Origin: Colletes latitarsis | Lineage: Eukaryota; Arthropoda; Insecta; Hymenoptera; Colletidae | NCBI RefSeq assembly: GCF_051014445.1 | Contig: NC_135143.1 | Span: 6,138,001 to 6,202,000, forward strand | DNA length: 64,000 bases | Direction: 5' to 3' | Shown: positions 35,898-48,017 of the stretch, one piece after another | Position numbering within the stretch: the first letter of the stretch is position 1 | Layout of the letters: every line of letters starts with the position of its first letter | Translations under genes and position numbers: made by a program | Notes under the pieces: model-generated | Told to the model about the DNA's origin: nothing | Databases searched by the model: none | What the model saw: the letters and a program-made list of their open reading frames with translations, nothing else

Positions 35898-37461
35898 CAG
35901 GGTGTTCGGCCACCACTGGGAAACATTTTAATGAGGGATTCTAGAGGTAAAAATAAGACGAAAATCAAGTATACCAATTTGTTGATGGAGGCTCAGTTAA
36001 AAAGTTATTAACAATTAAATTCAAAAATTCCAAATCGTTCTGGAAAAATTATTTTTGATTGCAGGGGTCAATTATAAGCATTTTTGATGAATAGGCATAT
36101 TTTCAAAATCCTACGCAATTTCGAGAAAAAAATTTGAGTAGGTGCTGAAATTTTTCGACGAAAAAGAAATTTTTCTAATCATTCTAAAAAAATTATTTTC
36201 GGTTGCGGGGGTCAATTACAATCATTTTTGGTCATTACACATACCCCCGAAATCCTACGCACTTTAGAGGAAAAAATTCCTTCCCGAAAATCTAATTTCT
36301 GGCCAGAAATGTGTGCCCGAATTTTCATGCGAATCTTTAAAACGTCATAACTTCTGAACGAATTGGACGATTTTAATGTTTAACAAAGCAAACTACGCGT
36401 ATTTTAGTGAGGTATATGTAGAAATTGCAAAAATATTCGAAAAGTTGGTCCTTGATCCCTCAAAATGAGAAAAACCCCATAAAAATGGTCCAATTTTCAA
36501 ACGACTATAACTCCTACAATAGTGAATATATTTCAATGAAACTTTTTTCTGAAGCAAAGCTCATGGGTACCTACAAAAAAGTATTAGACAACTTTTCTGT
36601 AGGGCGTCAAACAAAATTACTAAACATGAAAAACGAATTTTTAAGGGAAATCGACAGGGGGTAGGTGCCTAAATTTTTCGGCGAAATTGAAAAGTTTCAA
36701 ATCGTCTTGGAAAAATTATTTTTAAATGCAGGGGTCAATTGCAAGCATTTTTGGTCAACAGACATTCCCCCGAAATCCTACTCAATTTCGAGAAAAAAAT
36801 TACTTACCGAAAATCCGATCTCTGGCCAGAAATGTCTGTTCGAATTTTCATGCGAATCTTTAAAACGTCATAACTTCTGAACGAATTGGACGATTTTAAT
36901 GTTTAAAAAAGCAAACAACGCGTATTTTAGTGAGGTATATGTAGAAATTGCAAAAATATTCGAAAAGTTGGTCCTTGATCCCTCAAAATGAGAAAAATCC
37001 CATAAAAATGGTCCAATTTTCAAACAACTATAACTCCTACAATAGTGAATATATTTCAATGAAACTTTTTTCTGAAGCAGAGCTCATGGGTACCTACAAA
37101 AAAGTATTAGACAACTTTTCTGTAGGGCGTCAAACAAAAATACTAAAAATGAAAAACGAATTTTTAAGGGAAATCGACAGGGGGTAGGTGCCTAAATTTT
37201 TTGACGAAAAAAAAAATTTTTAATTAATTCTAAAAAAATTATTTTCGGTTTCGAGGGTCAATTGTAATCATTTTTGGTGAATAGACATACCGTCGAAATC
37301 CTACCCACTTTCTAGAAAAAAATTCAGTATGGGCGGAACTTTAAACGTTAATAACTTTTTAACGAAATCTCCATCAACAAATTAGTATTTTTGATTTTCA
37401 TCTTATTTTGGCCTCTAGAATCTTCCATTAAAATTTTTACCAGGGGTGGCCAAACACCCTG
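35898..37461 (+). mobile_element. Family A long-TIR element, largest copy (1564 bp)
   Basis: It starts CAGGGTGTTCGGCCACCACT and ends ggggtggccaaacaccctg, with TA at 35896-35897 and 37462-37463. Inverted ends extend about 115 bp. The core has ~140-bp units plus two near-identical copies of a 523-bp higher-order unit. The 79-codon frames at 36425-36664 and 36948-37187 belong to the duplicated block. The element splits the 186-bp repeat array, so it is younger than the array. Confidence 0.92.
36330..37190 (+). repeat. 523-bp tandem duplication inside family A
   Basis: Positions 36425 and 36948 start identical runs, and the two copies differ at only a few per cent of sites over the shared ~330 bp from cataacttctgaacgaattg to aaatcgacagggggtaggtg. 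This is the youngest duplication that I can see in the window. Confidence 0.93.
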
Positions 37462-37463
37462 TA

Positions 37464-37690
37464 TATGTATGATCAATGCTTGTAAATCTAGTGTTAAAAA
37501 CAATAGTATTCTTATAGAAATTTCGCCCATTGTATAGCAATTATAAACGTTAAATCGTTTGGGTTCTTAATGCTGTTACTATTTATTGTCTCTAAATTAT
37601 TTCCAAACATTCGTTTATGTTGTTTAAAAAGTTTTTTTAAAAATATTAGTATTTTCATAGGAATTTCGTTTGCTGTAGTAGCAATAGCGT
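37464..37690. repeat. Third copy of the 186-bp repeat and an orphan family B end
   Basis: tgtaaatctagtg followed by TTAA (37494-37497) resembles a family B right end. gttaaatcgtttgggttctt at 37549-37568 and the bases after it match the 186-bp units at 35457 and 35643. This is the far side of the family A insertion. Confidence 0.7.
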
Positions 37691-38300
37691 TTCAACGAAA
37701 TCTTCCATTCAGCACGATCATTCGGTTATCGCGCGTTACACGCGTCCGTTTCCGGTTCATTTATCTGCGCACGCACTCGCGTGTTTTTCTACGGTCGCGC
37801 TAGAGGCCTTTTCCGTGACTTCGTCCATTCATTGCGCGAGTTCCCATCTTTTCCACGGAAAAGGGCTTGCGAGAGCGGTAATCCCTCCAGGATGGAAATC
37901 CTCTGCCGACCCTCCTCCTGTCTTATCTCGTCACGCCTGCACCTTCCGCGATGCAAATCTTCTTGGATCGTGCAACCGGGGACTGGCACCCCTACAGCGT
38001 GAGGATTTTAAATTGATGGGACCACCTATTCGCTATCTTGCTTCCACATCTACGCGGTCTGGAGGACTGAATTGCTTGATGGATGTTCCCGCAAGGAGTG
38101 CGACCTTCTTCGCGACGGCAAACACACTCTTCGCTTACCTGACGGCGTATAGAAATCCGGCGAGTTTATCGATTGACGAAAAACGCTCGGGGCTCGCGAC
38201 AACTTCGCGTTAACGGTCGTCAAGAAACCGAGAAAGAAGGACGAAATAAAAAATGGCCGAATTTTACGTCGTCCCGGAACCCGCAAATACGATTGGGAAA
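37691..38300. other. GC-rich island with a 132-codon frame
   Basis: CpG-rich DNA. The plus frame 37815-38213 is Ser/Thr/Ala/Arg-rich and resembles no family known to me. Minus frames overlap it. Without splice, homology or repeat support I leave it as an unassigned island. Confidence 0.35.
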
Positions 38301-38444
38301 GTTATTAAAAAAGCAATCGAAGTGGAAAAGGGGCAAAAAGTTCCTAAATTTGGGTTAAGAACCCATGAATATTTTCTATATCGTACGCAAAGAAATTGGT
38401 AAAAATGTTAGTTAATACTCGTGAAAGGTATTTTCGTAATTGTT

Positions 38445-38760
38445 ACGTGTAAAACGAGACCATTTATTCTTAACTAATATTTTCATAGACTAAACGAATA
38501 TTACAATTTTTCAATTTACACCGAAAGAATAGAATTTCACTTCGACAAAATTATAAGTGTACTTGTTTGATCGAATACTGTCGAATTCGTAATTGTACTA
38601 TAATTTACGTGTAACACGAGACCATTTATTTTAAACTAATATTTTCATAGACTAAACGAATATTACAATTTTTCAATTTACACCGAAAGAATAGAATTTC
38701 ACTTCGACAAAATTATAAATGTACTTGTTTGATTGAATGCTGTCAATTTTACAATTTTCA
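38445..38760. repeat. 162-bp tandem duplication
   Basis: cgagaccatttatt recurs at 38455 and 38617, and the next ~110 bases are nearly identical, including actaatattttcatagacta and ttcacttcgacaaaattata. The very low divergence means a recent duplication. Confidence 0.95.
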
Positions 38761-39166
38761 TATAACTATGATAATTGTTATCTGAAAATAATTTTCATTG
38801 AAGTGTGCATTTAAAAGTTATTCATTTAGTTAGTCGCTTGTTAATAATAATTTCGTTAGTTACAGTGAATAACTTTAATATTCGAACACTAAACAATTTT
38901 TACTTTGTCGCATTGTAATTTTGTTCGCGATAAAGAAAAAAAAAAATTAATTCTAAATTACATTACTGTATAGGGTCTAGTTAATAAAAGCATAATTTTT
39001 ATTTATATAATTTCTAATATTTACTAAGTATTCTATTTTAAACAGAACAATGTCCAGTTTTAATGCAATTGTGAGGTATGTTCATAAACATTACAGTTTG
39101 TGTAAACTGTCTCAAGTCTCAGAAAATCAGTTGTATTTAGATTATTCATTAAGTTTACTGGTAATA
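38761..39166. other. AT-rich DNA upstream of the Tc1 pseudogene
   Basis: TACAGTGAATAACTTTAATA at 38863-38882 has the TA-CAGT form of a Tc1-type end and may be the left terminus of the element that carried the transposase starting at 39167. No matching right end exists, so this is tentative. Confidence 0.35.
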
Positions 39167-39625
39167 ATGGGACGTAAGAGAAATACTTCATACAATATAC
39201 GCCAACTTGTCATTTTTCACAATGCAAAAGGTAAATCGGATAGGAAAATTGCAGCAATGCTTAAAATTAGTAAAAGTACAGTGGGAGATATTATTAAAAG
39301 ATTTAAGTATGAAGACCGAATAGAATCTATTCTGCAAAGAGGCCAACGAAAAATTTTGAACACGCGAGCTGAAAGAAAAATTATCAGAAAAATAAAGAAA
39401 GATCCTACATTAAGTGCACCAAAATTAGCTGCCGAATTATTAGAAGAGACTGGAAAGAATGTACACCCCCAAACAATACGCAGAGCATTAAAAGAATGTG
39501 GTTGTAATGGACGAGTTGCTCGGGAAAACTGTATATGAATGAAACTAATAGAAAGAAAAGATTAAACTTTGCGAGAAAATTTGTTTCAAAAGAAGATACA
39601 TGGTGGAAGGAGCATTACTCTCTGT
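39167..39625 (+). pseudogene. Tc1-like transposase, N-terminal half, frameshifted and truncated
   Basis: The natural start is the ATG at 39167 (MGRKRNTSYN), not the upstream in-frame ATG at 39050, because the Tc1 DNA-binding region begins there. Residues 10-55 form the first helix-turn-helix (DRKIAAMLKISKSTVGDIIK). A basic GQRK linker follows at about 69-72, like the GRPR box of Tc1 proteins, and then a second paired-type helix-turn-helix (LSAPKLAAELLEETGKNVHP, TIRRALKECG). The frame stops at 39536, and homology continues in another frame with ETNRKKRLNFARKF and DTWWK, so there is one frameshift. The catalytic DDE domain is missing beyond about 39620. It cannot be active. Confidence 0.88.
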
Positions 39626-40473
39626 ACGTCCGAGTTAGCCTTCCATACGAACCATTGTATTCAAATATTAAAGGAAAATATCTTACAACTTCTAAATGTG
39701 TGCTGTATCTGAGAATATTAATGCCTGACCATGGAACGCTTACGAATATTGTCGGAAATCCTAACGATGAGGGGGATACGTTCGCAGAAAGGGGACCAGG
39801 GTAAAATGAAATCGTTCTTCAAAATGTTTCTCTCTCCGCTATCGGTTTCGTCCTCGTGTCTTTCGACTGTGGCGTGTCGCGACGCACGGACATCTCTATT
39901 CCACTCCAACTTCTGTTTGAAGAGGGGGGAGGAGGATGAACAATCGAGAAAATTCCGCCGTTGGATAAAGAACGAAAATGGATGCCAGAATATTGGAAAC
40001 CGGCTTCGGGGTTTTGACTCGCTGAAATATTCATTGAGCTAAAGGCCGTGTTAGCATTTCGTCGCTTTCCCGCCTCTTCTTTTCCTTTCAAAGCTATTCG
40101 GATGTAACTGCTCGCCGCCGTACACTTTCGCGTCGTCGTTCCTTCGGCGGCTAGTCGGATTCGTGTTTTCGTTTACTTTCCCGTAAAACAGCTGGACCAT
40201 CGTAATTGCAGCCACGCGAGAATTAAACTCGATTCGAGGCATTTGATTCGATCGCGAGAAAGAACGAAAACGAGTTACCCGACTCTCGTACGGATAATGA
40301 AGTTCGTTCGCGAGTAATGTACACAATGAGCGGAAATTTCTGCTGAATGTGTGTTACCGTTGCGTTTTGTGCGTTTTTAAATTGGATCTCCATTAAGCAA
40401 CCGTGTTCGAAAGAGTTCTGGCCTCTTTTGTTTCACATTTTCGTAGGTAGCACATGTTTCTGTAACTAGAGTG
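39626..40473. other. GC-rich island, function unknown
   Basis: From about 39730 the sequence becomes CpG-rich. Overlapping frames on both strands (39731-40042 plus, 39819-40091 and 40051-40326 minus) are unrecognised. No gene is supported. Confidence 0.35.
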
Positions 40474-40475
40474 TA

Positions 40476-40935
40476 CGAGGGTCGTCTGAAAAGTTTTGAA
40501 CCTAACATAGAAACGAGTATTTCCCCGGTTAAATATAGCTTTATTTTTCAACATAGTCTCCTCTTAAGTCAATACACTTTGCCCAGCGATGCTGTAACCC
40601 TTTTAACCCTTCCAAGTAGTAGTTGGTGTCTTGCCCTGCTAAGTAGGCATTTACTTTTGCGATGACCTCCTCGTTCGATGGAAATCTCTGTCCTCCAAGT
40701 GATAATTTAAGCTTAGGAAGGAGGAAAAAGTCGCTGGAGGCTAGATCTGGTGAATACGGTGGGTGGTCAACCAATTTGAAACGCAAAAAACGACTGCTAA
40801 ATAATAACTGAGCGTCCAAAATTGCTGAAATTTTCACAGGCATTTATCGAAACACATGCCATTGCACTACCAGAGTGGTTTTGACGAGAAACGTCACCTT
40901 TGTGTCGAGGCTCAAAACTTTTCAGACGACCCTCG
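40476..40935 (-). mobile_element. Internally deleted mariner element with intact ends
   Basis: Perfectly bounded: TA at 40474-40475 and 40936-40937, left end CGAGGGTCGTCTGAAAAGTT and a right end that is its exact reverse complement over about 26 bp with one mismatch. The minus-strand frame 40843-40541 (100 codons) keeps the C-terminal part of a mariner transposase: HPPYSPDLASSDFFLLPKLK contains the third catalytic Asp of the D,D34D triad, and the last ~50 residues match the usual C-terminus (RWAKCIDLRGDY). The N-terminal DNA-binding domain and the first two Asp residues are gone: a deletion joins the 5' untranslated part to the third Asp region. At 460 bp against about 1.3 kb for full mariners it is a non-autonomous derivative that could still be moved by an intact relative. 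Confidence 0.95.
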
Positions 40936-40937
40936 TA

Positions 40938-41660
40938 AGTATAAGTTCAGCTAAATGTAGCTCTAGCGTAATTTATTTGAGAGTATCTCGGATAAATTGA
41001 CGTGATCCGTAAATCTAGCGTTAATAACTATTGAATAACTCGCCTGGTAGCATTGAGAAATGGCACCAAAGCGGATAACGAACAGTTACATGACAGATAC
41101 GGTAAATTTAGACGCTAAATGCGAGAAAGGGGCGGTAAAAGCGACGAAGAAAAAATAAAAGGAATAAATACATCGAGCATGCCCCTCAGACTTCGTTAGG
41201 CAGCGTCTCGAGCGTTATTTCCTTCGCGTCTTTTGCGCGGTGCTTTTACCTTCTTCGCCTCTCTGGCAATCACCCAGAGGAAGGAACCGTTGATAAAGCG
41301 ACGAATAACGTTCGGTCAGCCCCGGCACGATTGTCTACGTGTTTCCACGGACAGGGCACATGCTCGCGCGTCGATGGAACGCGTACGTGCACGCGCGGTT
41401 CAGCGAGCATTTGCCTCGCGGCTCGATATGGGTAACGCCCGGCGAATTCACTTTTGGTGGGAATTTATGTTTTCGCCCAGCGGCGCAAAGCGGCTCGCGT
41501 CGGACAGCTATCCGCGAGGGAATTCCACACGCACGGAGTGCGAAATGAGGGATTCCCTGAATGCGGGAGAAACCCGCGGAGGTGTAGCCTCGTAAAATTT
41601 CGATCGTTCTACCGTTTTTAACGCGTTTAAAGTGAAACTACCCGCTAAGAAAGGACCTAC
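40938..41660. other. Orphan family B end and GC-rich island
   Basis: gatccgtaaatctagcg followed by TTAA at 41021-41024 is an orphan family B-like end. Bases 41200-41600 form a CpG-rich island with an unrecognised 120-codon plus frame (41233-41595). Confidence 0.35.
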
Positions 41661-42190
41661 CAGTGGATACCATCCAGAAACTTAATGTCACAAACAGTGA
41701 TTCTAATCACTGTGTAACTTTAAAAGTAACTTGGTTAGCCAAGGCTAGTTAGAGTAACCCATAGTAATCCACGAAAAAACGGTTCCCTAGTCGTTCAGAA
41801 TGGATTATTTAACTTAAAGGAGGGATTCCAACTGTTTCTTAACTGTGATCGTAATTCAGTTAACTAGGGCTAGTTAGAGTAACCCATAGTAATCCACAAG
41901 AGAACAGCTCCCAAGTCGTTCAGAACGGGTTGTTTAACTGCAAAGTAGGGATTCTAACCATTGTATAACCCGAACCGGAACTTGGTTAACTTAGATTAAT
42001 TACAGTAACCTATAGTAACCCACAAGAGAACGGCTCTCAAGTCGTTCGGAATAGGTTGTTTAACTTGAAAGCAGGGATTCTAACTGCTTCTCAACTCTAA
42101 TCGTAATCTGGTTAACTAAGGATAGTTAGATTAACCCATAGTAACCCATAGTAACCCACGAGAAAATGGCTACCAAGTCATTCAGAACTT
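41661..42190. repeat. ~125-bp minisatellite, about four units
   Basis: agtcgttcagaa or a close variant recurs with its tcg/tca at 41791, 41916, 42042 and 42178. Each unit also has gttaact.a..tagttaga.taacccatagtaa and agggattc.aact. The last spacing is longer because cccatagtaa is itself doubled at about 42137-42156. Copies differ by 10-20 per cent by eye. Confidence 0.93.
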
Positions 42191-44439
42191 TGCGTTTACT
42201 ATTTGCATAGAAACATAAAGATTGACATTATTATTATTTCTTAATTATATCAGGTGGGGAAAATAATCTTTACTCGCACGTCAGAATAATATATCTTCTT
42301 TTTATTAATTAATATAGTCCTTGCTTGCGTCGATCTAATTTAACCTCAAGAAGCAGCGTCTAACTCTTCGTGAAAAATAATACAACACTTTCCGCGGGAA
42401 TTATGAAAACCACGATATTATCAACTCTTTGTAACTCAGTTTAACTCTGAAATCATGTTATTTATCTGCATCTTTGAATTTTGATTTAATCTTCTTGCCA
42501 ATATATCGTACCCTTCCTACGAAAGTGACATAACACGAAAGAAAACAGCTTACGAATCGTGATCATCGTGCAGGTTACTTTATGGTAGCGATTCACAAGG
42601 TGATCTTTTTCGAGATGTTTCACTCTCGTGTGATTTTACAGAAATTCTATAACTTATGAACAGTCTGTATATCGAAATTTACTTCTTAATTCATATCTCA
42701 TTAACATATATCTACCAATGGTCATATCGTATGATTGTTTTCAGAAGCCAAACATAGTTTGGCCTATAGATTTCGATAATGCAGGAAATGTAATCGAGAA
42801 GAATTATTATGAAAAGAAAAGAATTGAAAATTCTGCAAATAGCAATCGTCGAACTGGAAATTCGTATCTTTTCACGTTAATTAACCTCATATTCTTCCCA
42901 TTACATGACCTATAATGATTAAACGACCGTGATAACAAGTCTTCCAAACTTCCTGTTTAAACTTTCAAGCACGCCGCGCTTTCGAATAGATTCCACGTAA
43001 AATAGCGTGGAACATGGCTGGTGTGCTTCAAACAACAATTATGACTTGTTTAATGTATACGCTCCGCTGCTATTATAATGCTTTCGTGCATGCGACATTA
43101 CGGATTTGTTCGTCAATTAAGTAATACTACGTAGATGAAACAAACGGCTTAGAAAAGAAAAATGAGTCTTCGACGAATTAATTTCGTATCTTTTGACATT
43201 TGAATTTATACTATTTGGTGTACGAAATATAAAATACAATTTTAACCTCTCCACGTGATTACATCCAAAATAGTTATTTAGACAAATTTATTAGTTGATA
43301 TAAACTCGAAGAATTAGATTGTAAAAAAAATATTGCTAAACAATATCCATTCGTTGCGGTATAATCAGTATGTTTTATATTTTGTGTGCTTTTGTTTATT
43401 TATATCCTGTTTTATTACGGTGTAAAATAACAAAATAAATACAATAATAATAAGCTTATACACTGAACCTTGACAGAAACGAAGGAGAATAATTGAAGAC
43501 GTGTAATAAGATTGCTATCTTTAAGCAATCGAGAAACGTTAAATTTTCACCCAGTGGAGTGTGCTCATTAACCTTTAGCGAGTTCCACGGATCCATCGAT
43601 CAATTTTTATGTAGCACGCGAAAGCCTTTAACGTTTGACTGGTTAATGCGCTCGAGGTTGAATCGATTGGCTTTTAGTGTTAAAGGATCACGACTTTCAA
43701 AACGTGAGAATACATTGGAAGTGACATGATCGATGATTAATGAGAGTATGATCTTCTTAGCGACGCAATTTATCGTTTATGTCTTCGATAAACGCCCCGT
43801 TCGTTCGAAATGACGTCTTCAGCGAGTGTATTTGTCTTCTACGTGTAAAAATATATAGAATATTTTTCAACTGATGATACAATCATTCAGGTTATTCTTC
43901 GTGAGAAAATATATACAAATGTGGAATAAAATGTTTTCGTACGAGGCGTTGTTTTTGACAAAATTGTTTTGAAAATTGTTTGGAGCATGCGATCTACTGA
44001 AAAGATAAATATCTCCTATATTCATACGCAATATCTAAAAGTAATAATTTACAACTGGAAATACTATTGTAATTAATTTAATATGCTCTACTGTAAAATT
44101 TATGAAATTTGAATTTACGAATCGAATGAAAATGCAACTAATTCTTATTACAGATAAAAATTTTGAAAATGTATAACTGCCTAGAAATTTTACAATTACG
44201 TATAAAGTTACAATTAGATCTATATAGATCATACAAGTATACAATACTAGAATTACTGTAATCATAATATAATATTAAATATACAGACATGCGAAATTGT
44301 TATTTAGATACAAATTTTGAACGATGAATAAAACTTGAAATATCAATCGAGCAATAAAATATTAATCAATAAAAAATAAAAAATTTATCTTTGGATCGAA
44401 TATATGTCACGAGTAAATTGCTAATTTATTGGTTTATTA
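42191..44439. other. AT-rich non-coding DNA
   Basis: No gene or repeat is supported. 43490-43730 is somewhat less AT-rich with an unrecognised 78-codon frame. Confidence 0.45.
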
Positions 44440-44800
44440 GTTTACCTATTTTTTTTCATTAAAATACACCCATCCCCGACTAAAGTTTATTTTCGTATTG
44501 GCTCGATAAAGTTATGATGTTATTGCATCATTACGCGTCAGTGAGGGGGCGAATGGTCGCGTTGCAATTTTATCGCGGTGGGGTTAATGCAGAATTTTGT
44601 TGAAGATCGTTGAGCCCTTCGATTAACAGAACGATCGACGCTGGCTCTGTTCCCTGCAAACTAAACGATAAACATAAAGTCTAATTGAACGGTCGCTCTC
44701 CTTTAAATCTTGAAATCCCGCTCAACTGCGAGACCCATTCCCTTTCTCTCTTTTTTTTTTTTATAAAGCGAGAGCTGATGGCTATCGGATTTTACGGTAA
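44440..44800. promoter_or_regulatory. Possible conserved non-coding element
   Basis: A GC-balanced patch in AT-rich DNA with a palindrome-like core (gatgttattgcatcattacg) resembling bZIP half-sites, a TAATTGA homeodomain-type word and a GGGG-containing segment, and no open frame of note. The regulatory role is only inferred from composition and motifs. Confidence 0.2.
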
Positions 44801-46499
44801 AACAAATGCATCGTCCCGATAATCCTGAAACTGTCCTTCTACCGGCTCAATTTATTTTATAGTTTTGTTTTTTACATTCAATTTCGTCCCTCTCCTTTTC
44901 TCCCTTTCTTCCATGTAAAGGTACCTTCGACCAGCTTTGTTTCAACCATCGGACTCAATATACAATTGTATATATTTTTGTGATACTTTTTGTCTGAATA
45001 GAGGGTCGCAATTAAAATTAAAATTAACATTTGGGAAATAGATTCCAGAATATTGTCAAATTAAATAACAACACGAATCGAGCGAATTAACTAATAGAAT
45101 CGACTTATAAAAATTAGAAATAAAATAATTGAATAGCATTACAGATGGAATAATAATTTCAACTCCTGTGAAACATTTATTTAAAAATGTTTCTTAGAGT
45201 AAATTTAATACGTTTTTCGAGTCATTCTAATGCATTCTTTGATTTTCCAAAAAATACCAGAATGTTTGTCACGTGTAAGTTATTTATGTTTGATATTAAC
45301 GAAGTATTTAGCAATTAGTAATTAATATACACACATTGTTGCACAGAATCTTTTTGAAGTTTGATGGTTTTTTATGTTGTCTTTTTGTGCGTTAACTGTT
45401 TAGTTAAATTATATTTATAATCAAAGCTAATTGTACATAGATCATAACTCTTGCAAATTTTCATGAAATACTTAATCCATCAGTATCTAACATTTGAACG
45501 AATTTTTACTCGCATAATTGAATTTGGAATAAAAGTAATTCGAAAGTTTTAGAAGTACGTAAAAAGGAACAATAGTTATTAAAGTTCATTGTTTTATCTT
45601 TCAACCACTATTTTGCACTTATTAAAGTATATAAAAATCTCAAAGCTTTCACTTAAAATTTTTTATTTTATTATTAATACTTTTCAAAACAGAATTGAAA
45701 AAATGAACCTTATCAAAAAAATTTCAATCTTCAAAATCACATTCCCCTACTTTCTTTTCCTGCACAAATTCGACAAATTACGCGATGGAATTTAATTTCA
45801 TCGTTATTCGAACTTTTAGTTGAAAGTATGAAAATGAAAAATGAGACAAAATTTGTACGTTTTCATAAAATCAGAATATTTGTAGGTTTGACGCCGGGCT
45901 GCAGCAATACATTACGAGCATCAGGAGTGGTGGACGAAAGATGAGCGGAAATTGAAGTATCGAGTTCCAGCTGAGTCATTTTTTACCGTAAGTAATAACG
46001 TTAAATGGACTGGCTTATGTAATATCCCGTAGCGTATCCCTTTGAGATTTCATATAGTGATTCGACGTGCTCGTGGGATAGCCTACCAGCACTCCAGCAA
46101 TCGGGGATTCATGATAGTCGTTGTTATTACTGTCGGATGAAAGATTCATTGAATGACCGGAAAGGTGCTTCGCGAGTAGAGTCAATCTTTCAAGCTTCCG
46201 AGTTGTAAGACGCGAAAAACACATCCTTACGTGTACACGTACGTGTATAGTTACATTCGGATCGCTTTAAGGACGCCGTAAAAATCGCTTCATGGTCCGT
46301 TTAAAAATCCAAGTAATAGATATGGCTGTTCTACGTGATTCCATTACCGAACAGTCCCAACCTCCACTACGAGAACGTAATCTGGAATGGTTTAGAACAT
46401 AATAGTTAATAATCGAATGCAGGGCATCGACGGAAAAGGAGATCGTTTAAGTAAATGAGAATTGTTAGTTTAGTATGAATTATATTCGATGTCGATATA
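44801..46499. other. Mostly AT-rich non-coding DNA
   Basis: No gene or repeat is supported. 45890-46420 is less AT-rich and contains an unrecognised 69-codon minus frame. Confidence 0.45.
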
Positions 46500-47015
46500 C
46501 AGGGTGTTCGGCCAGCCCTAGGAAAAATTTTAATGGGGGATTTTGGAGGCCAAAATAAGACGAAAATCAAGAATACCAATTTGTTGATGGAGGCTTCGTT
46601 AAAAAGTTGTTAACGTTTAAAGTTCCGCTCGTACTGAATTTTTTTCTCGAAATTGCGCAGGATTTCAAGGATATGACTAAAGACCAAAAATGATTGTAAT
46701 TAACCCCCGCAACCGAAAATAATTTTTCCAAAACGATTTCAAATTTTTTTTCTCCGTCGAAAAATTTCACACCTTCTCGAATTTTTTTCTAGAAAGTGAC
46801 TAGGATTTCGGGGGTATGTGTATTCATAAAAAATGATTGTAATTGACCCCCGCGACCGAAAATAATTTTTACAGAACGATTTGAAATTTTTGAATTTAAT
46901 TGTTAATAACTTTTTAACGAAACCTCCATCAACAAATTGGTATTCTTGATTTTCGACTCATTTTGGCCTCTAGAATCCCCCATTAAATTTTTCCTAGGGG
47001 TGGCCGAACATCCTG
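46500..47015. mobile_element. Family A long-TIR element, short copy (516 bp)
   Basis: It begins CAGGGTGTTCGGCCAGCCCT after TA (46498-46499) and ends ggggtggccgaacatcctg, with the right TA eroded to TG. It has the ~115-bp inverted ends and only about two core units (aatgattgtaatt twice, ~145 bp apart). It shows the family in a form without the 390-bp extra block. Confidence 0.9.
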
Positions 47016-48013
47016 TGTAGTATTATCTTGCTAAATGATCGTAAACTCAGTCAGGTATTAGGTAATGGTTTTGAATGTATTTTTTTATTTCATACTGAAA
47101 TTACTTTTATCATTGCTGGCATATGTGTACATTCTAACAGAGGAAAAAGTTCGTTCAACTAGCGAGGTAATATTGTATGGACATATCTTGCTTTACGATG
47201 ACCCGTTTTACAACGATCCACAGATACTTTCCAATTACACGCCACGTTCCATTTTTACAGCAGGCGATTCGCATATGATATATTATCAATGAAAAATCAG
47301 ACGATGCATACAAATATAATAGATAAAAATGAAAAAGGTATCGTATCGAGTATGAAAATACAACTTTGGTATAATTTATTGCTTCCCTATTTTTTTTTAC
47401 CACATTAAGGATTTTATATCTAAGGTAAATTGTAGTGACAATGATAAAATTACGACATCGTCTTGTTTAATAATTTTAAGTGATTACAAAGAAATATTAC
47501 AGATTATATTTATACTCATCAGCAGCTAATTATAATTTGATATTTCGAGTTGTCCATGATTAGTCAAAGTCATTCAAAGGTCGTTGAATTCGTCTTGATA
47601 CGAATTACAATAATATGAAGTAAAAAATATACGATGCCATTGAAAAAGAATTAAGGTGATCTTGACTTTGTTGGAATAAAAAAATTGTTTGGTAGTTTTT
47701 ATATTGCAATTTACAGCTGACCAGAATACATTTTTCTGTTAGACCGTTGAAAGTGCTCGAAAAATCGTGGTAACAATTATAGGTTACATGTCGACGGTTA
47801 CAATAACAAGATAAGAAATTTGGTGAAATAAAAATTGTTATTCAACAGACTAATACTTGGTAATTATTCACACAGAGAATAAAAAGTGAAACATTATTCT
47901 CTATTACAAATAAAGATCAATACAGGCAGCATGGAAAAATCCAGGTTTGCTAGAAAATTGCAGCCGATTACAGATAATATTTATCTTGCTAAGTACTGAA
48001 TTACTTTTTCAAA
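47016..48013. other. AT-rich non-coding DNA
   Basis: Opposed frames of 75 and 82 codons (47065-47292 plus, 47155-47403 minus) are unrecognised. Nothing else is supported. Confidence 0.45.
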
Positions 48014-48017
48014 TTAA

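Noticed and set aside
36425..37187. Recurrent 60-100-codon frame in family A copies (11257, 30106, 36425, 36948) as a conserved small protein
   Set aside because: Comparing the copies at 11257 and 36425 by eye, differences fall at first, second and third codon positions about equally (roughly 9, 8 and 5), and many change the amino acid class. That is neutral decay of repeated DNA, not protein constraint.
37815..38213. 132-codon frame as a gene
   Set aside because: GC-rich island effect; no recognisable domain, and overlapping frames exist on the other strand.
39050..39166. Upstream ATG as the true start of the Tc1 transposase
   Set aside because: Tc1 family similarity begins at the MGRKRN methionine (39167); the 39 preceding codons look like AT-rich untranslated sequence.
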